From: Mucilaginibacter gilvus
GTDB taxonomy: Bacteria > Bacteroidota > Bacteroidia > Sphingobacteriales > Sphingobacteriaceae
Assembly (NCBI RefSeq): GCF_004054195.1
Contig: NZ_SBIW01000003.1
Span: forward strand, 248,001 to 312,000
DNA length: 64,000 nucleotides
Direction of reading: 5' to 3'
In this document: positions 1 through 9,054 of the stretch, one piece after another
How positions within the stretch are numbered: the first letter of the stretch is position 1
How the letters are laid out: each line of letters begins with the position of its first letter
Made by a program: the position numbers and the translations under genes
The notes under the pieces: model-generated
Told to the model about the DNA's origin: nothing
The model's input: only the letters and a program-made list of their open reading frames with translations
Database searches by the model: none

Positions 1-49
1 CAACTTCAGCTACGTGCAGAAGGGCGATACCGTAAAAATTGTGTTTTAA
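1..49 (+). CDS. FecR-like anti-sigma factor, C-terminal end (partial)
   Basis: Frame 2 is open from the window edge and ends at TAA 47-49, giving a tail reading NFSYVQKGDTVKIVF. A short beta-strand ending of this kind is typical of the C-terminal DUF4974 domain of Bacteroidota FecR-type anti-sigma factors. The next gene is a SusC transporter carrying an STN domain, which is the usual partner of FecR/ECF-sigma signalling, so the context agrees. Only 15 residues are visible, so the family call rests mainly on position. Confidence 0.5.
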   Translation, partial: NFSYVQKGDTVKIVF

Positions 50-95
50 ACTCAAAATCACGCTATACAATCAACTCATCCCTAATTCTTAAACT

Positions 96-3000
96 ATGCT
101 AAAAAAACTACCCGATCCGCATTTTATCTCTAAAATGTTATTGAGGATGCTTGGCGCAGTGTTCCTGGTAATTTGTACCAGCGCGCACGCCCAATCAGCG
201 CCTCAAACCCTCTACACCTTTAACTGGCAAAAAGTGCCTGTAGAAAAAGTGTTTAAGCAAATAGAAGATGCCACCAAGGTACACTTCTCTTACAACCCCG
301 CCGACGTAGACCTCAGCCAAAAAATAAGCCTGAAGGTTACCGATAAGCAGCTGGTTGAAATTATGGAAGCTTTAGCTGCCCAAATACCGGTTAAGTATAA
401 GATCTCCGGCGAAACGGTATTGATACAGGCGGTAAAAACCAACAAAGGCGCAGCGGTATTTACCCTGCGTGGTAAAGTGTTGGATCCTGATAAGATGGTG
501 TTGCCAGGCGTAACGGTTACAAACACCAAAACCGATAAAATAGCGGTAACTAACACAGCCGGCGAGTTCTCTATCGAGGCAAACAATGGCGATGCGATCA
601 CCTTTAAAATGCTTGGTTTCGAGCCGTCATTGCTTATCGCTAATGAGCAAGCTAACACCATTGTTGTAAACTTAGCCCTTAGCAATACCGAACTGAAAAC
701 AGTTGTGGTAACCGCCTTAGGCATCAAACGCGAACAACGTGCCTTAGGCTACGCCTTAACCGAAGTTGACGGTAACGACCTTAAAAAGGCCCGCGAAACC
801 AATGTGATCAACTCGCTTGCTGGTAAAGTGCCGGGTTTAATTATCAATAGTACGGCGGGCGGCCCTGCAGGTTCATCAAGGGTAATTATCCGCGGTAATA
901 CTACCATTACCGGTAACAACCAGCCATTATATGTGGTAGATGGTGTGCCGATAGACAACTCTAACTACGGCCAGGTAGGTGGTGGCAAATATAGCGGCGG
1001 TCAGGATTTTGGGGACGCTATTTCGGCCATTAACCCCGATGATGTAGATAAGATAAGCGTACTGAAAGGCCCTGCTGCTGCTGCACTTTATGGTAGCCGC
1101 GCGGGTAACGGTGTTATTTTGATAACTACCAAACGTGGTGGTAACCGCAAAGAACTGGGTATAGAATTTAACAGCACCTCATCCGTAGAAAACCAGCTAA
1201 CCACATTGGATGGCAACCAGTTTATATACGGACAAGGATCTGCCGAGCAACTGGTGATTGATGCTGCGCAGGCAAAAAATACCCTGTTCAATAACTTCGG
1301 GCCACGTTTAGACCCGAGTTTGAATGTGATTGGCTTCGATGGCGTTTATCGCCCGTTCGCGTTGGTGAAGGATAATATTAAAGATTTCTTCCGCACGGGT
1401 TCAACGTTTACCAATACGGTTGCATTTTCTAATTCAACTGATAAAACATCCTTCCGCCTTTCTATATCCGATCTGCGTAACCGCGATATCGTACCCGGCA
1501 GCAATATCCGCCGCAACACCTTTAACTTTAATGGGACGTCCAAATTCGGCAGCAAAGTTACTTTAGAGGCAAGGGTAATGTACATGAACGAGGATGTAAT
1601 TAACCGTCCCTCGCTTGCAGATGATCCGGGTAACATCGGTAATAACTTTATCGGTTTGGCCAATAACGTAGATCAGTCTTACTTTAAAACCGGCTACAAA
1701 GATGCAGAGGGAAATTACGTAGAATGGGGCGGCGGTCAATACCGGTTGGATCCATACTGGGTGATCAACCAAATGAAGAACCAAACTAAAAAGAACCGCA
1801 TGATAGGCGGCTTGCAAGGGAACTATACCATCACCAGCTGGTTAAATTTGCAGGGCCGTGCTTCAACAGATTTCACTTACTTCGATTACTCTAAGTTCAG
1901 CCCACGCTCTACACCGGGTTCGTTAACCGGCAGATTGGAAACCACTAATCAGAAGGTACAAACTACAGAAGCGGATATATTGTTAACTGCTCAGAAACAG
2001 CTCACACCATCATTTAACTTGTCGGGCCGTTTGGGTGCAAGTATTTCGCACACCTTTAATCCTGGTTACACTGGTAATTACATTAACATGGTGGCAACGG
2101 ATGTAATAAGCTCTAACAGTTTCTCTGATAAAACCATACTGGATTTATCGCCCCGCGGCCGCGAAACGCGCTCGGTTTATGGCTTATTGAGTGCTGGCTA
2201 CAAAAGCATTTTATATGTAGATGCAACCCTCCGCCGCGACGCGGTGTCTACGCTGCCATCAAACAATAATACTTATACCTATCCATCCTTAACAGGTAGT
2301 TTCATTTTTACCGATGCATTTAAGATTGATAAATCTATCCTGTCGTTCGGTAAGTTAAGGGCCTCTGTTGCCGAAGTTGGTAGCGATACCGACCCCTATC
2401 AACTGAATTTGGTTTACGCGCTTAGTCCGCAGAACTTTAACGGCACGCCGATAGGCGGTATTGGTAGCACCATTTTGCCGCCACTTGGCTTAAAACCAAC
2501 CCGCACCCGCTCTTACGAGTTTGGTACCGAGCTGAAGTTTTTTACCGACCGGATAGGATTGGACGTAACCTACTACACCTCCAAATCGCGCGATCAGATC
2601 AACGTGGTGAACATCCCGTTATCAACCGGTTTCTCTCAGCAATTGATCAACGCGGGAGTTATCAGCAACAAAGGGGTTGAAGTTCAGTTGAACACCAAGC
2701 CTATTGTGCTGAAAGATTTTAACTGGGATTTGAACGTGAACTTTGCCCGCAACATCAACAATGTAGAGTCGCTTGCGGAAGGCGTACCTTATTTAACCTT
2801 ATCTGATGCCCGCTGGTTGGGTACATCGGTAGTGGCAAGGCCGAACACTGCTTATGGCGCTATCTTAGGCTACGGAGCACAAGTTGACAAAGACGGTAAC
2901 GCCGTGCTCGACCCGGTTACTTTAGCACCACTGCAAACCACCGACCGCCAGGTATTGGGTAAAGGTACCTGGAGCTGGACAGGCGGTATCAGCAGTTCGT

Positions 3001-3596
3001 TCTACTACAAAAATTTTGGCTTAAGCTTTATTGTTGATATTAAACAAGGGGCAAGCCTGTTCTCTATGACCAATCTTTTCAACGTCATCCGCGGTAGCAG
3101 CTTAACAACTTTACCGGGTCGTGCCGAGTGGATAAAATCTGAAGAAGACCGCCAAACCGCGGGCATGAGCATTGAGCAATGGACAGCAGCGGGTAATGTT
3201 AAAGGTTATGTTCCGCAGGGTGTGGTGCAAACCGGTACTGATGGCAGCGGCAACCCGGTTTACGCTAAAAACACGCGTGCGTTAGATCCATCCATTTATT
3301 GGGCAAATTACTATAGCGATGGCAACGGTGTAGCAACACCTTTCATCTATGATGCCAGCTATGTTAAAATGCGCGAGATCACTTTAAGCTACCATATACC
3401 AACGGTTATTTCGTCAAAATGGGGTATCAAAAGCATGACGGTTGCATTGGTAAGCCGTAACCCGTTCATCATCCACAAAAACGTACCCAATGTTGACCCT
3501 GATTCTAACTACAACAACGGCAACGGGCAGGGGCTTGAGTATGGTTCGTTACCATCCCGCAAAAGCTGGGGCTTTAACCTAAATGTGAAATTCTAA
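96..3596 (+). CDS. SusC/RagA-type TonB-dependent outer membrane transporter with STN domain
   Basis: An outer-membrane TonB-dependent transporter that should import oligosaccharides together with the SusD protein encoded 31 bp downstream. Of 1166 residues, about 1-33 are a signal peptide (ends SAHAQ). Residues about 41-112 form a Secretin/TonB N-terminal (STN) domain, 120-200 a carboxypeptidase-regulatory-like beta-sandwich, and about 215-345 the plug, followed by a 22-strand barrel ending in the aromatic LNVKF. An STN domain in a SusC protein normally passes a substrate signal to a FecR anti-sigma factor, and a FecR-like tail lies immediately upstream, so ECF-sigma control is likely. The linked GH18 and GH16 genes suggest a GlcNAc-containing or beta-glucan-like substrate. 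The exact glycan is not readable from sequence. Confidence 0.95.
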   Translation: MLKKLPDPHFISKMLLRMLGAVFLVICTSAHAQSAPQTLYTFNWQKVPVEKVFKQIEDATKVHFSYNPADVDLSQKISLKVTDKQLVEIMEALAAQIPVKYKISGETVLIQAVKTNKGAAVFTLRGKVLDPDKMVLPGVTVTNTKTDKIAVTNTAGEFSIEANNGDAITFKMLGFEPSLLIANEQANTIVVNLALSNTELKTVVVTALGIKREQRALGYALTEVDGNDLKKARETNVINSLAGKVPGLIINSTAGGPAGSSRVIIRGNTTITGNNQPLYVVDGVPIDNSNYGQVGGGKYSGGQDFGDAISAINPDDVDKISVLKGPAAAALYGSRAGNGVILITTKRGGNRKELGIEFNSTSSVENQLTTLDGNQFIYGQGSAEQLVIDAAQAKNTLFNNFGPRLDPSLNVIGFDGVYRPFALVKDNIKDFFRTGSTFTNTVAFSNSTDKTSFRLSISDLRNRDIVPGSNIRRNTFNFNGTSKFGSKVTLEARVMYMNEDVINRPSLADDPGNIGNNFIGLANNVDQSYFKTGYKDAEGNYVEWGGGQYRLDPYWVINQMKNQTKKNRMIGGLQGNYTITSWLNLQGRASTDFTYFDYSKFSPRSTPGSLTGRLETTNQKVQTTEADILLTAQKQLTPSFNLSGRLGASISHTFNPGYTGNYINMVATDVISSNSFSDKTILDLSPRGRETRSVYGLLSAGYKSILYVDATLRRDAVSTLPSNNNTYTYPSLTGSFIFTDAFKIDKSILSFGKLRASVAEVGSDTDPYQLNLVYALSPQNFNGTPIGGIGSTILPPLGLKPTRTRSYEFGTELKFFTDRIGLDVTYYTSKSRDQINVVNIPLSTGFSQQLINAGVISNKGVEVQLNTKPIVLKDFNWDLNVNFARNINNVESLAEGVPYLTLSDARWLGTSVVARPNTAYGAILGYGAQVDKDGNAVLDPVTLAPLQTTDRQVLGKGTWSWTGGISSSFYYKNFGLSFIVDIKQGASLFSMTNLFNVIRGSSLTTLPGRAEWIKSEEDRQTAGMSIEQWTAAGNVKGYVPQGVVQTGTDGSGNPVYAKNTRALDPSIYWANYYSDGNGVATPFIYDASYVKMREITLSYHIPTVISSKWGIKSMTVALVSRNPFIIHKNVPNVDPDSNYNNGNGQGLEYGSLPSRKSWGFNLNVKF

Positions 3597-3627
3597 CGAG
3601 GGTATTGAAATAGATAATCATAAAAAG

Positions 3628-5232
3628 ATGAAAAGACATATAAATAAATTAACTATCATGCTTTTAACGGTTACCATGATTTTGGTATCGTGTAAAAAGT
3701 TTAATGATTTCGGTGACATGAACACCGACCCCACCAAATCGAGTAACCTCGAGCCGGTGAACCAATTGGTGCTTACACAGCTGCGCTATTCGGGCGAGCT
3801 AACCATTAATGAGCGTACAGGCATCATCATGACCATGCCGCTGGTGCAGCAAATTGGCGGCGCGTATTACACCCGCTACGGTTTTGAATACGTGAAGAAC
3901 AGGCAATACATGTCGGAATTGTGGGAGCTTGGCTACCCCAACGATGTGCTGAACATTGTTGACGCTGCGGACCGCTCTGCTAAAAACCCGCTTAAACCGA
4001 ACCTTACCGCCATGTGCCGTATTATGAAGGTTTACATTTTCGACAGGATAACAGACCTTTATGGCGATATTCCTTACAAGCAGGCTGGTGCCGGTTATAT
4101 CTCAGGTGTTATCCGCCCTACTTTCGATGCGCAAAAAGACATCTATGATGATTTCTTTAAAGAGCTAACCGAAGCATCGGCCCAGTTAGATGCATCGAAG
4201 GATAATGTATCTGCAGATATATTTTACCAGGGTAATATTGCCGCCTGGAAAAAGTTTGCCAATTCTTTGCGTCTGCGTTTGGCCATGCGCTTAAGCAAGG
4301 TTGACCCCGAGAAAGCAAAAGCACAGGTACTTGCTGCTTACGCCGCCGGTGTATTTACCAGCGCTGCGGATAATTGCATTACCCACCATGCCGATGTGCA
4401 AAATAGCTATGCCGATATCCGCGGTAACTCGGTTTCGGTTGCCATAAACCAATACCCGGACGAAGGCCGCCCGCGTGTTTGCAATACATTACTTGATGCA
4501 ATGAAGAGCACCAACGACCCGCGCCTCCAATACATTGCCCGTGCTTATTGGGTAAACCCCGATAAACCATCGGAAAGGCTGGATGTTACCGACGGCGTAA
4601 AAGCGCAGGTAGGTATCATAGGCGTTGGCCCCGGCAAGTATAACTACGATGATTACTTAGGTGCCATAAATGTAGACCTTGGCGGTGGCCGCGTAGTGCA
4701 GGTGCCAAACAACGGGCAAAAGGTGCAATTGGCCAACTGGATGATCACAAACGACGCGCCTTTCTTCCACATTACCTATGCCGAAACTGAGCTTTTATTA
4801 GCAGAAGCAGCTCAGCGCTGGGGCTTAAGCCTGGGTGCTAACGCGGCTACGCATTTTCAAAATGGTGTATCTGCTGCTATGAAACAGCTTGCCGAATTTA
4901 AAGGCGGTCCGGTTTTAAGCGATACGCAGATCCAAAACTTTAAAACAGATAACCCGCTTGCACCCGGCAACGAGCTAAAGCAGATAGATACACAACTATG
5001 GGTAGCTTTATTGCTTAACGGCCCCGAGGCTTATGCCAACTGGCGCCGCACCGGGTTCCCTGTTTTAGCGCCTGCCATTACCGGCGAATCTACGGCCACA
5101 ACAACGCCGCGCAGGTTTGAATACCCGCTTACCGAAACCGAGCAAAACCTGACCAACATTAACAAGGCCATCGCTTTGATACCGGGAGGGCAGGATGACT
5201 GGACAGCGCGCGTTTGGTGGGATAAACTATAA
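3628..5232 (+). CDS. SusD/RagB-type glycan-binding lipoprotein
   Basis: Surface lipoprotein that caps the SusC pore and binds the glycan. The 534-residue product starts with a lipoprotein signal whose acceptor is Cys22 (ILVSCKK). The body has the SusD helical/TPR-like organisation, with an early FGDMNTDP segment and a C-terminal NWRRTGFP segment typical of the SusD_2-like subgroup. It lies 31 bp after susC and 7 bp before the GH18 gene, so the genes are almost certainly co-transcribed. Subgroup assignment is from recognition only. Confidence 0.93.
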   Translation: MKRHINKLTIMLLTVTMILVSCKKFNDFGDMNTDPTKSSNLEPVNQLVLTQLRYSGELTINERTGIIMTMPLVQQIGGAYYTRYGFEYVKNRQYMSELWELGYPNDVLNIVDAADRSAKNPLKPNLTAMCRIMKVYIFDRITDLYGDIPYKQAGAGYISGVIRPTFDAQKDIYDDFFKELTEASAQLDASKDNVSADIFYQGNIAAWKKFANSLRLRLAMRLSKVDPEKAKAQVLAAYAAGVFTSAADNCITHHADVQNSYADIRGNSVSVAINQYPDEGRPRVCNTLLDAMKSTNDPRLQYIARAYWVNPDKPSERLDVTDGVKAQVGIIGVGPGKYNYDDYLGAINVDLGGGRVVQVPNNGQKVQLANWMITNDAPFFHITYAETELLLAEAAQRWGLSLGANAATHFQNGVSAAMKQLAEFKGGPVLSDTQIQNFKTDNPLAPGNELKQIDTQLWVALLLNGPEAYANWRRTGFPVLAPAITGESTATTTPRRFEYPLTETEQNLTNINKAIALIPGGQDDWTARVWWDKL

Positions 5233-5239
5233 TATAACA

Positions 5240-6247
5240 ATGATGAGCAAGAATATTTGGTGCGCCATTTTCATGGTGATAGGTATGATAAGCTGCAAAA
5301 AAGGCGGCGCAAAACCCGAGGTTAAGGTTGATGATACAACCCCAACTGTAAGCGCCTCCTTTAGAGTAGTAGGCTACCTGCGCGCGCACAACGTGGAGGA
5401 CGGGCAGGCTATAAAGTTTGATTTCAGTAAGCTAACCCACCTCAACATCGCCTTCATTAATCCTGATGCTGCGGGTAATTTCACTGCGGTGGAGGGTTTG
5501 AGCGCTTTGGTTGCTGCTGCACATGCTAAAAACGTAAAGGTGCTCGCATCTATAGGCGGCGGGCTTGCCCCGGCGTATTATACCACGCTGATAGCTGATA
5601 AAGGTAGTCGCGCCAAACTGGTGAGCAGCATTGCAGCGCTGACAGATCAGTATAACCTTGATGGTATCGACGTTGATCTGGAAGGCAGCTTTGTGGACGG
5701 TAATTACGAAACTTTTATAGTCGACCTGAAGAAGGCCCTGCAGCCCAAAAGTAAGTTGCTTACCACCGCCATCGCCACTGTTTATGCCACGCAGTACACC
5801 AACAAGGCGCTGGCGCAGTTCGATTTTATTAACATCATGTCGTACGATAAAACCGGCCCCTGGAAACCCGAGAAACCCGGTCAGCACTCGCCCTATAATA
5901 TGGCGGTAGAGGATTTGGATTATTGGGCAGGTACACGTGGCATCGCCAAAGAAAAACTGAGCCTGGGCCTGCCTTTTTACGGCTACGGTTTTGGTGCAGG
6001 TGTTCGCGAGGATATGACCTTCGCCGATATCATCAAAACCTATCCCGGTGCCGAAGATAAGGATGAGGTTACCGTGGCAGCCGGTGGCACCATGTATTAC
6101 AATGGTAAGCCTACCATCAAAAGCAAAACCACGCTGGCACTGCAAAAGGCCGGCGGTATAATGGTTTGGCAGCTTTTGCAGGATGCCGGTGGCACAAATT
6201 CATTGCTCAATATTATTGATGCCGAAGTAAAAGCGGCGAAGAAATAA
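5240..6247 (+). CDS. GH18 family glycosidase lipoprotein (chitinase/endo-beta-N-acetylglucosaminidase type)
   Basis: Predicted to cleave beta-1,4 bonds next to N-acetylglucosamine by substrate-assisted catalysis. I start it at ATG 5240 (or 5243), after the susD stop at 5232. An upstream in-frame ATG at 5195 would overlap susD and bury the lipoprotein signal. The 335-residue product has a lipobox with Cys19 (MISC), an SIGG strand at about residues 104-107, and the full GH18 signature DGIDVDLE at 141-148, with Glu148 as catalytic acid and Asp146 present. A later IMVWQLLQDAGG segment is the usual last barrel strand. It is probably exported to the cell surface to cut glycan for the SusCD pair. 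Chitinase and ENGase activities cannot be separated by eye. Confidence 0.9.
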   Translation: MMSKNIWCAIFMVIGMISCKKGGAKPEVKVDDTTPTVSASFRVVGYLRAHNVEDGQAIKFDFSKLTHLNIAFINPDAAGNFTAVEGLSALVAAAHAKNVKVLASIGGGLAPAYYTTLIADKGSRAKLVSSIAALTDQYNLDGIDVDLEGSFVDGNYETFIVDLKKALQPKSKLLTTAIATVYATQYTNKALAQFDFINIMSYDKTGPWKPEKPGQHSPYNMAVEDLDYWAGTRGIAKEKLSLGLPFYGYGFGAGVREDMTFADIIKTYPGAEDKDEVTVAAGGTMYYNGKPTIKSKTTLALQKAGGIMVWQLLQDAGGTNSLLNIIDAEVKAAKK

Positions 6248-6280
6248 ATTACAGATTACGGAATTTCAAAACATAAGAAA

Positions 6281-7621
6281 ATGAAAAAGATCTATCAAAA
6301 AGTATCGTTCCTGCTGGTTTTGCTGGCGGCCATAAGCGCCGGATGTAAAAAAGATGTAGCGCAGGAGCAAGAGGCGGCTAACCCGCTTCAGCCGCGCATA
6401 TTTGATATCCTGCGGCAGTTCTCGGGCGCGCAGGTGATCAGCGAGGGCGATACCGCAAAGTTTACCGGCGTGGAAATTACCCCGGCAGATAAAGCGATTG
6501 TGAGCTGGCAGGTGAACAATGTAGAAGTATCTAAGGATAAGAAATTTGTGTTTGCACCAAAAGCAGGCGGCGAGTTCACCATCAAACTCAAAGTTACCTA
6601 CAACGGCGATTCTACTGTGCGCAGTACGAAAGTTTTGGTAAACCCTACCACCTATACCTTTAAGCCCTACACGCATATCAGCATGAGCTACCTTACAGGC
6701 GATGCATCAGCAGCCAATGTGAATTTTAACAACGTTACGCACATTGCCTACAAGGTAGGTTTGGTTTCCCCTGAGGGCGACCTGGATGTATCATCGGGCG
6801 AGGTTAACCAAAAAGCCAACGAATTGGTTGCGCGTGCGCATATTGCACATGTGCCCGTTATTATGGGCATCAGCGGCAGGCTCTCGGGTATCGACGGCTG
6901 GGCCATCTACGAAACCAACGATTTTGGTACCGCCATTCGCGATGCGGGCAAACGCGCCAAAGTTATAGCTGCCGTAAAGGCTTACGTCGCCGCAAAAAGG
7001 ATGGACGGGGTGGATATCCTGATGACGGATATCAACTCGGGCAACGCGCCGGATAATATCCACGCTATCGGCCCGTTCCTTACCGAATTAAAGGCAGCTT
7101 TACCTGCCACAGCAATTGTTACGGTTACTGCAACGGTGAACTATCAACACTGGGAGTATCCCAATCTTTCTGCCGCAAGCTGGGTAAATATCCACGCTTA
7201 CGAGGATAACGGTCACATAGGACCAGATGCACCGGTTGATCAATCATCCAGCTACGATTTTATGGTGAGCAGCGCCAACATCTGGACAAACTTCCACCTG
7301 CCGGCCAGCAAAATTGTGGTAGGTATGCCGGCCTTCGGTTTACGTTATAACGAATTGAATGCCGCGGGCAACAACGCCAGTTGGGGTTCGTACGATTACG
7401 CAACTTACAAAGCTATCATAGCTGCCGACCCGGCTGCTTTCGCCAACGAAGTAACCACTAAGCTGGGCGTAAAGACTTATTACAACGGTGTGCCTTTGAT
7501 CAGCAAAAAATCGCAGTATGTAAAAGCCAGCGGTTTTAAAGGCGCCTATTTATGGGGTGGCGATTATGATACACAGGATGCAAACTCCTTAATGCTCGCG
7601 CTTTATAACGGCCAGAAATAA
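6281..7621 (+). CDS. GH18-like lipoprotein with degenerate catalytic site and N-terminal Ig-like domain
   Basis: A 446-residue lipoprotein (Cys22 in SAGC) with an Ig/PKD-like beta domain at about 45-122, followed by a GH18-type TIM barrel at about 125-446. The segment aligning with the GH18 signature reads DGVDILMT at 242-249: the third Asp is Leu247 and the catalytic Glu is Thr249. The barrel end (GAYLWGGDYD, near the C-terminus) is preserved. Classical GH18 catalysis is therefore not expected. I infer a surface glycan-binding role, comparable to other catalytically dead GH18 lectins. It sits 33 bp after the active GH18 gene in the same operon. An unusual mechanism using another acid cannot be excluded. 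Confidence 0.85.
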   Translation: MKKIYQKVSFLLVLLAAISAGCKKDVAQEQEAANPLQPRIFDILRQFSGAQVISEGDTAKFTGVEITPADKAIVSWQVNNVEVSKDKKFVFAPKAGGEFTIKLKVTYNGDSTVRSTKVLVNPTTYTFKPYTHISMSYLTGDASAANVNFNNVTHIAYKVGLVSPEGDLDVSSGEVNQKANELVARAHIAHVPVIMGISGRLSGIDGWAIYETNDFGTAIRDAGKRAKVIAAVKAYVAAKRMDGVDILMTDINSGNAPDNIHAIGPFLTELKAALPATAIVTVTATVNYQHWEYPNLSAASWVNIHAYEDNGHIGPDAPVDQSSSYDFMVSSANIWTNFHLPASKIVVGMPAFGLRYNELNAAGNNASWGSYDYATYKAIIAADPAAFANEVTTKLGVKTYYNGVPLISKKSQYVKASGFKGAYLWGGDYDTQDANSLMLALYNGQK

Positions 7622-7647
7622 GTGGACCCCAACACCAATTAAACCTA

Positions 7648-8388
7648 ATGATGAAAAGATTATTCGGGGCCGCAGTTGTATTGCTTTTATTGGCTGTGCA
7701 TGGTAATGCAAATGCCCAAACAAAAACTATTAAATGGTGTGGCTACACCTGGAACGTAAAAGAACCTGCGGAACCTACTGGGCCGGGGCCAAATTACTGG
7801 TCGGCAAGTAATGTATGGGTTGATGGGAGCGGCTGGCTGCATTTAAAAATAAGTAAGAACGCGGCTAACGGCCGCTGGGAATGCGCCGAGGTCAGCAGTA
7901 CCGACAGTTTCGGCATGGGTACTTACCAATGGCAGATAGATGCCGACCTGGACAAGTTTGATAAGAACATTGTGCTGGGTTTGTTCAACTACTCGGGTGT
8001 TGATGCAAGGGATGAAATGGATATTGAGTTTGCACGATGGGGCAACAGTGCTTACCCAAACCTCAATTACACCGTTTACCCAAAGGCCGGCGATCCGCCC
8101 AAACATACGAGCTATTCAACAGAATTTACCTCGCCAAATGGTACCTACACCACCCAGCGTTTCATCCGTACGCCCGAAAGTGTTACGTTTAAAACCCTGT
8201 ACGGCCATTTAGATACCGACAGCCGCGACAACCTGTTTTTAACAAAGGAGTTTAAAAGCCCGGCGGTATCTATCAGTAGCGTAAGTATGCCGGCTTTCTT
8301 AAACCTGTGGTTATTTAAAGGGCTCGCCCCAAGCGATGATAAACCCGTTGAGGTAGTTATCCATAGCTTTAAGTTTACAGGGAAATAG
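7648..8388 (+). CDS. GH16-fold glycoside hydrolase
   Basis: A 246-residue secreted protein with a signal peptide cleaved near ANAQ (about residue 24). The remainder is a single concanavalin-like beta-jelly-roll. The GH16 catalytic motif appears as EMDIE at 123-127 (nucleophile Glu123, acid/base Glu127), the shorter ExDxE form. Substrate for this subgroup is unclear; GH16 members cut beta-1,3/1,4-glucans, galactans and related polymers. It is the last gene of the GH18 operon, 26 bp after the inactive GH18 gene and followed by a terminator. Catalytic residues look intact. Confidence 0.82.
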   Translation: MMKRLFGAAVVLLLLAVHGNANAQTKTIKWCGYTWNVKEPAEPTGPGPNYWSASNVWVDGSGWLHLKISKNAANGRWECAEVSSTDSFGMGTYQWQIDADLDKFDKNIVLGLFNYSGVDARDEMDIEFARWGNSAYPNLNYTVYPKAGDPPKHTSYSTEFTSPNGTYTTQRFIRTPESVTFKTLYGHLDTDSRDNLFLTKEFKSPAVSISSVSMPAFLNLWLFKGLAPSDDKPVEVVIHSFKFTGK

Positions 8389-8391
8389 ATT

Positions 8392-8467
8392 AATATCGAA
8401 CACCGAATGTCCAATACCGAATAATGAAGTAAAGTAAAAAGTACTTCGGCGTTCAAAATTCGATATT
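8392..8467. repeat. Palindromic REP/MITE-like intergenic element
   Basis: A 76-bp segment bounded by perfect 9-bp inverted arms, AATATCGAA (8392-8400) and TTCGATATT (8459-8467), with a second inner pair GAAGTA/TACTTC (8426-8431 and 8442-8447). The inner wording resembles palindromic intergenic repeats I recall from Sphingobacteria genomes. Only one copy was noticed in this window, so its repetitive nature is inferred. Confidence 0.5.
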
Positions 8468-8477
8468 ATTTTTCCTT

Positions 8478-8514
8478 ACCCGGTTGCCTAAAGGCAGCCG
8501 GGTTTTATTTTTTT
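8478..8514 (+). terminator. Intrinsic terminator of the GH18/GH16 operon
   Basis: An 11-bp stem (8478-8488 with 8493-8503, one G-U pair) with a four-base loop, followed by a T-rich run to 8514. It ends the plus-strand glycan operon and abuts the stop of the convergent acetyltransferase gene. Confidence 0.85.
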
Positions 8515-8965
8515 AACCGGGTTTCCTTACCATTTCAATGTGTTCTATGCCGTCTTCGTCGTAGCGGTCGCCATCTTCCACAAAGCCCAGCGAAGTATAA
8601 AACGGCAGCGCATAGGTTTGTGCGCCGATACGGATAGTTTGAGGGCCAAACAGTTCTTCGCAGCCTTGTATGGAAAGCTCCATCAACTTACGGCCCAATC
8701 CGCTGCCCCTGAACGCGGGTGAAGTAACCACCCGCCCGATGGCCGGTTCCGCATACGATAAATCGGCAGGCACCAACCGGCTGTACGCGGCAAGCTGGTC
8801 ATCAGCATACAACAGCAGGTGATAGCATTGCTGATCCTTATCGTCCTGGTCTAAAAATACACAGTGTTGTTCTACCACAAATACTTCGCTGCGCAGGCGG
8901 AGGAGTTGGTAAAGCTCGTCTACATTAAGCTGGTGGAAGGGGAGGATTTTATGGGTGAGGTGCAT
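8513..8965 (-). CDS. GNAT family N-acetyltransferase, ElaA type
   Basis: A 150-residue cytoplasmic acetyltransferase predicted to use acetyl-CoA. The N-terminal part (LLRLRSEVFVVEQHC followed by DQDDKD) is the ElaA-subfamily signature. The acetyl-CoA-binding motif is seen as RGSGLGRKLM, and the product ends with the usual GFVEDGDRYDEDGIEH segment. Full length for the family. The natural substrate of ElaA proteins is not established. It is transcribed alone, convergent with the GH operon. Confidence 0.88.
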   Translation of the reverse strand: MHLTHKILPFHQLNVDELYQLLRLRSEVFVVEQHCVFLDQDDKDQQCYHLLLYADDQLAAYSRLVPADLSYAEPAIGRVVTSPAFRGSGLGRKLMELSIQGCEELFGPQTIRIGAQTYALPFYTSLGFVEDGDRYDEDGIEHIEMVRKPG

Positions 8966-9020
8966 TGGAGATGTTATTGGGGCGAAAATAATTGAATAAT
9001 TTGATTATCCCGCGTCTTAT

Positions 9021-9043
9021 TGTCACACTGAACTTGTTTCAGA
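9021..9043. repeat. Possible fragment of a Bacteroidota TGTCA..CTGAAC..GTTTCAG intergenic repeat
   Basis: The segment TGTCACACTGAAC followed by TTGTTTCAG resembles the widespread Bacteroidota palindromic repeat of form TGTCATCCTGAACTTGTTTCAG. Only one arm is recognisable and it sits 12 bp beyond the 3' end of the neighbouring HTH gene. Recognised from memory, not by search. Confidence 0.3.
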
Positions 9044-9054
9044 AACAGGCTACC

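Noticed and set aside
5432..6145. Long minus-strand open frame (237 aa) opposite the first GH18 gene
   Set aside because: It lies fully inside a gene with an intact GH18 motif and has no recognisable domain or signal; it reflects codon bias of the opposite strand.
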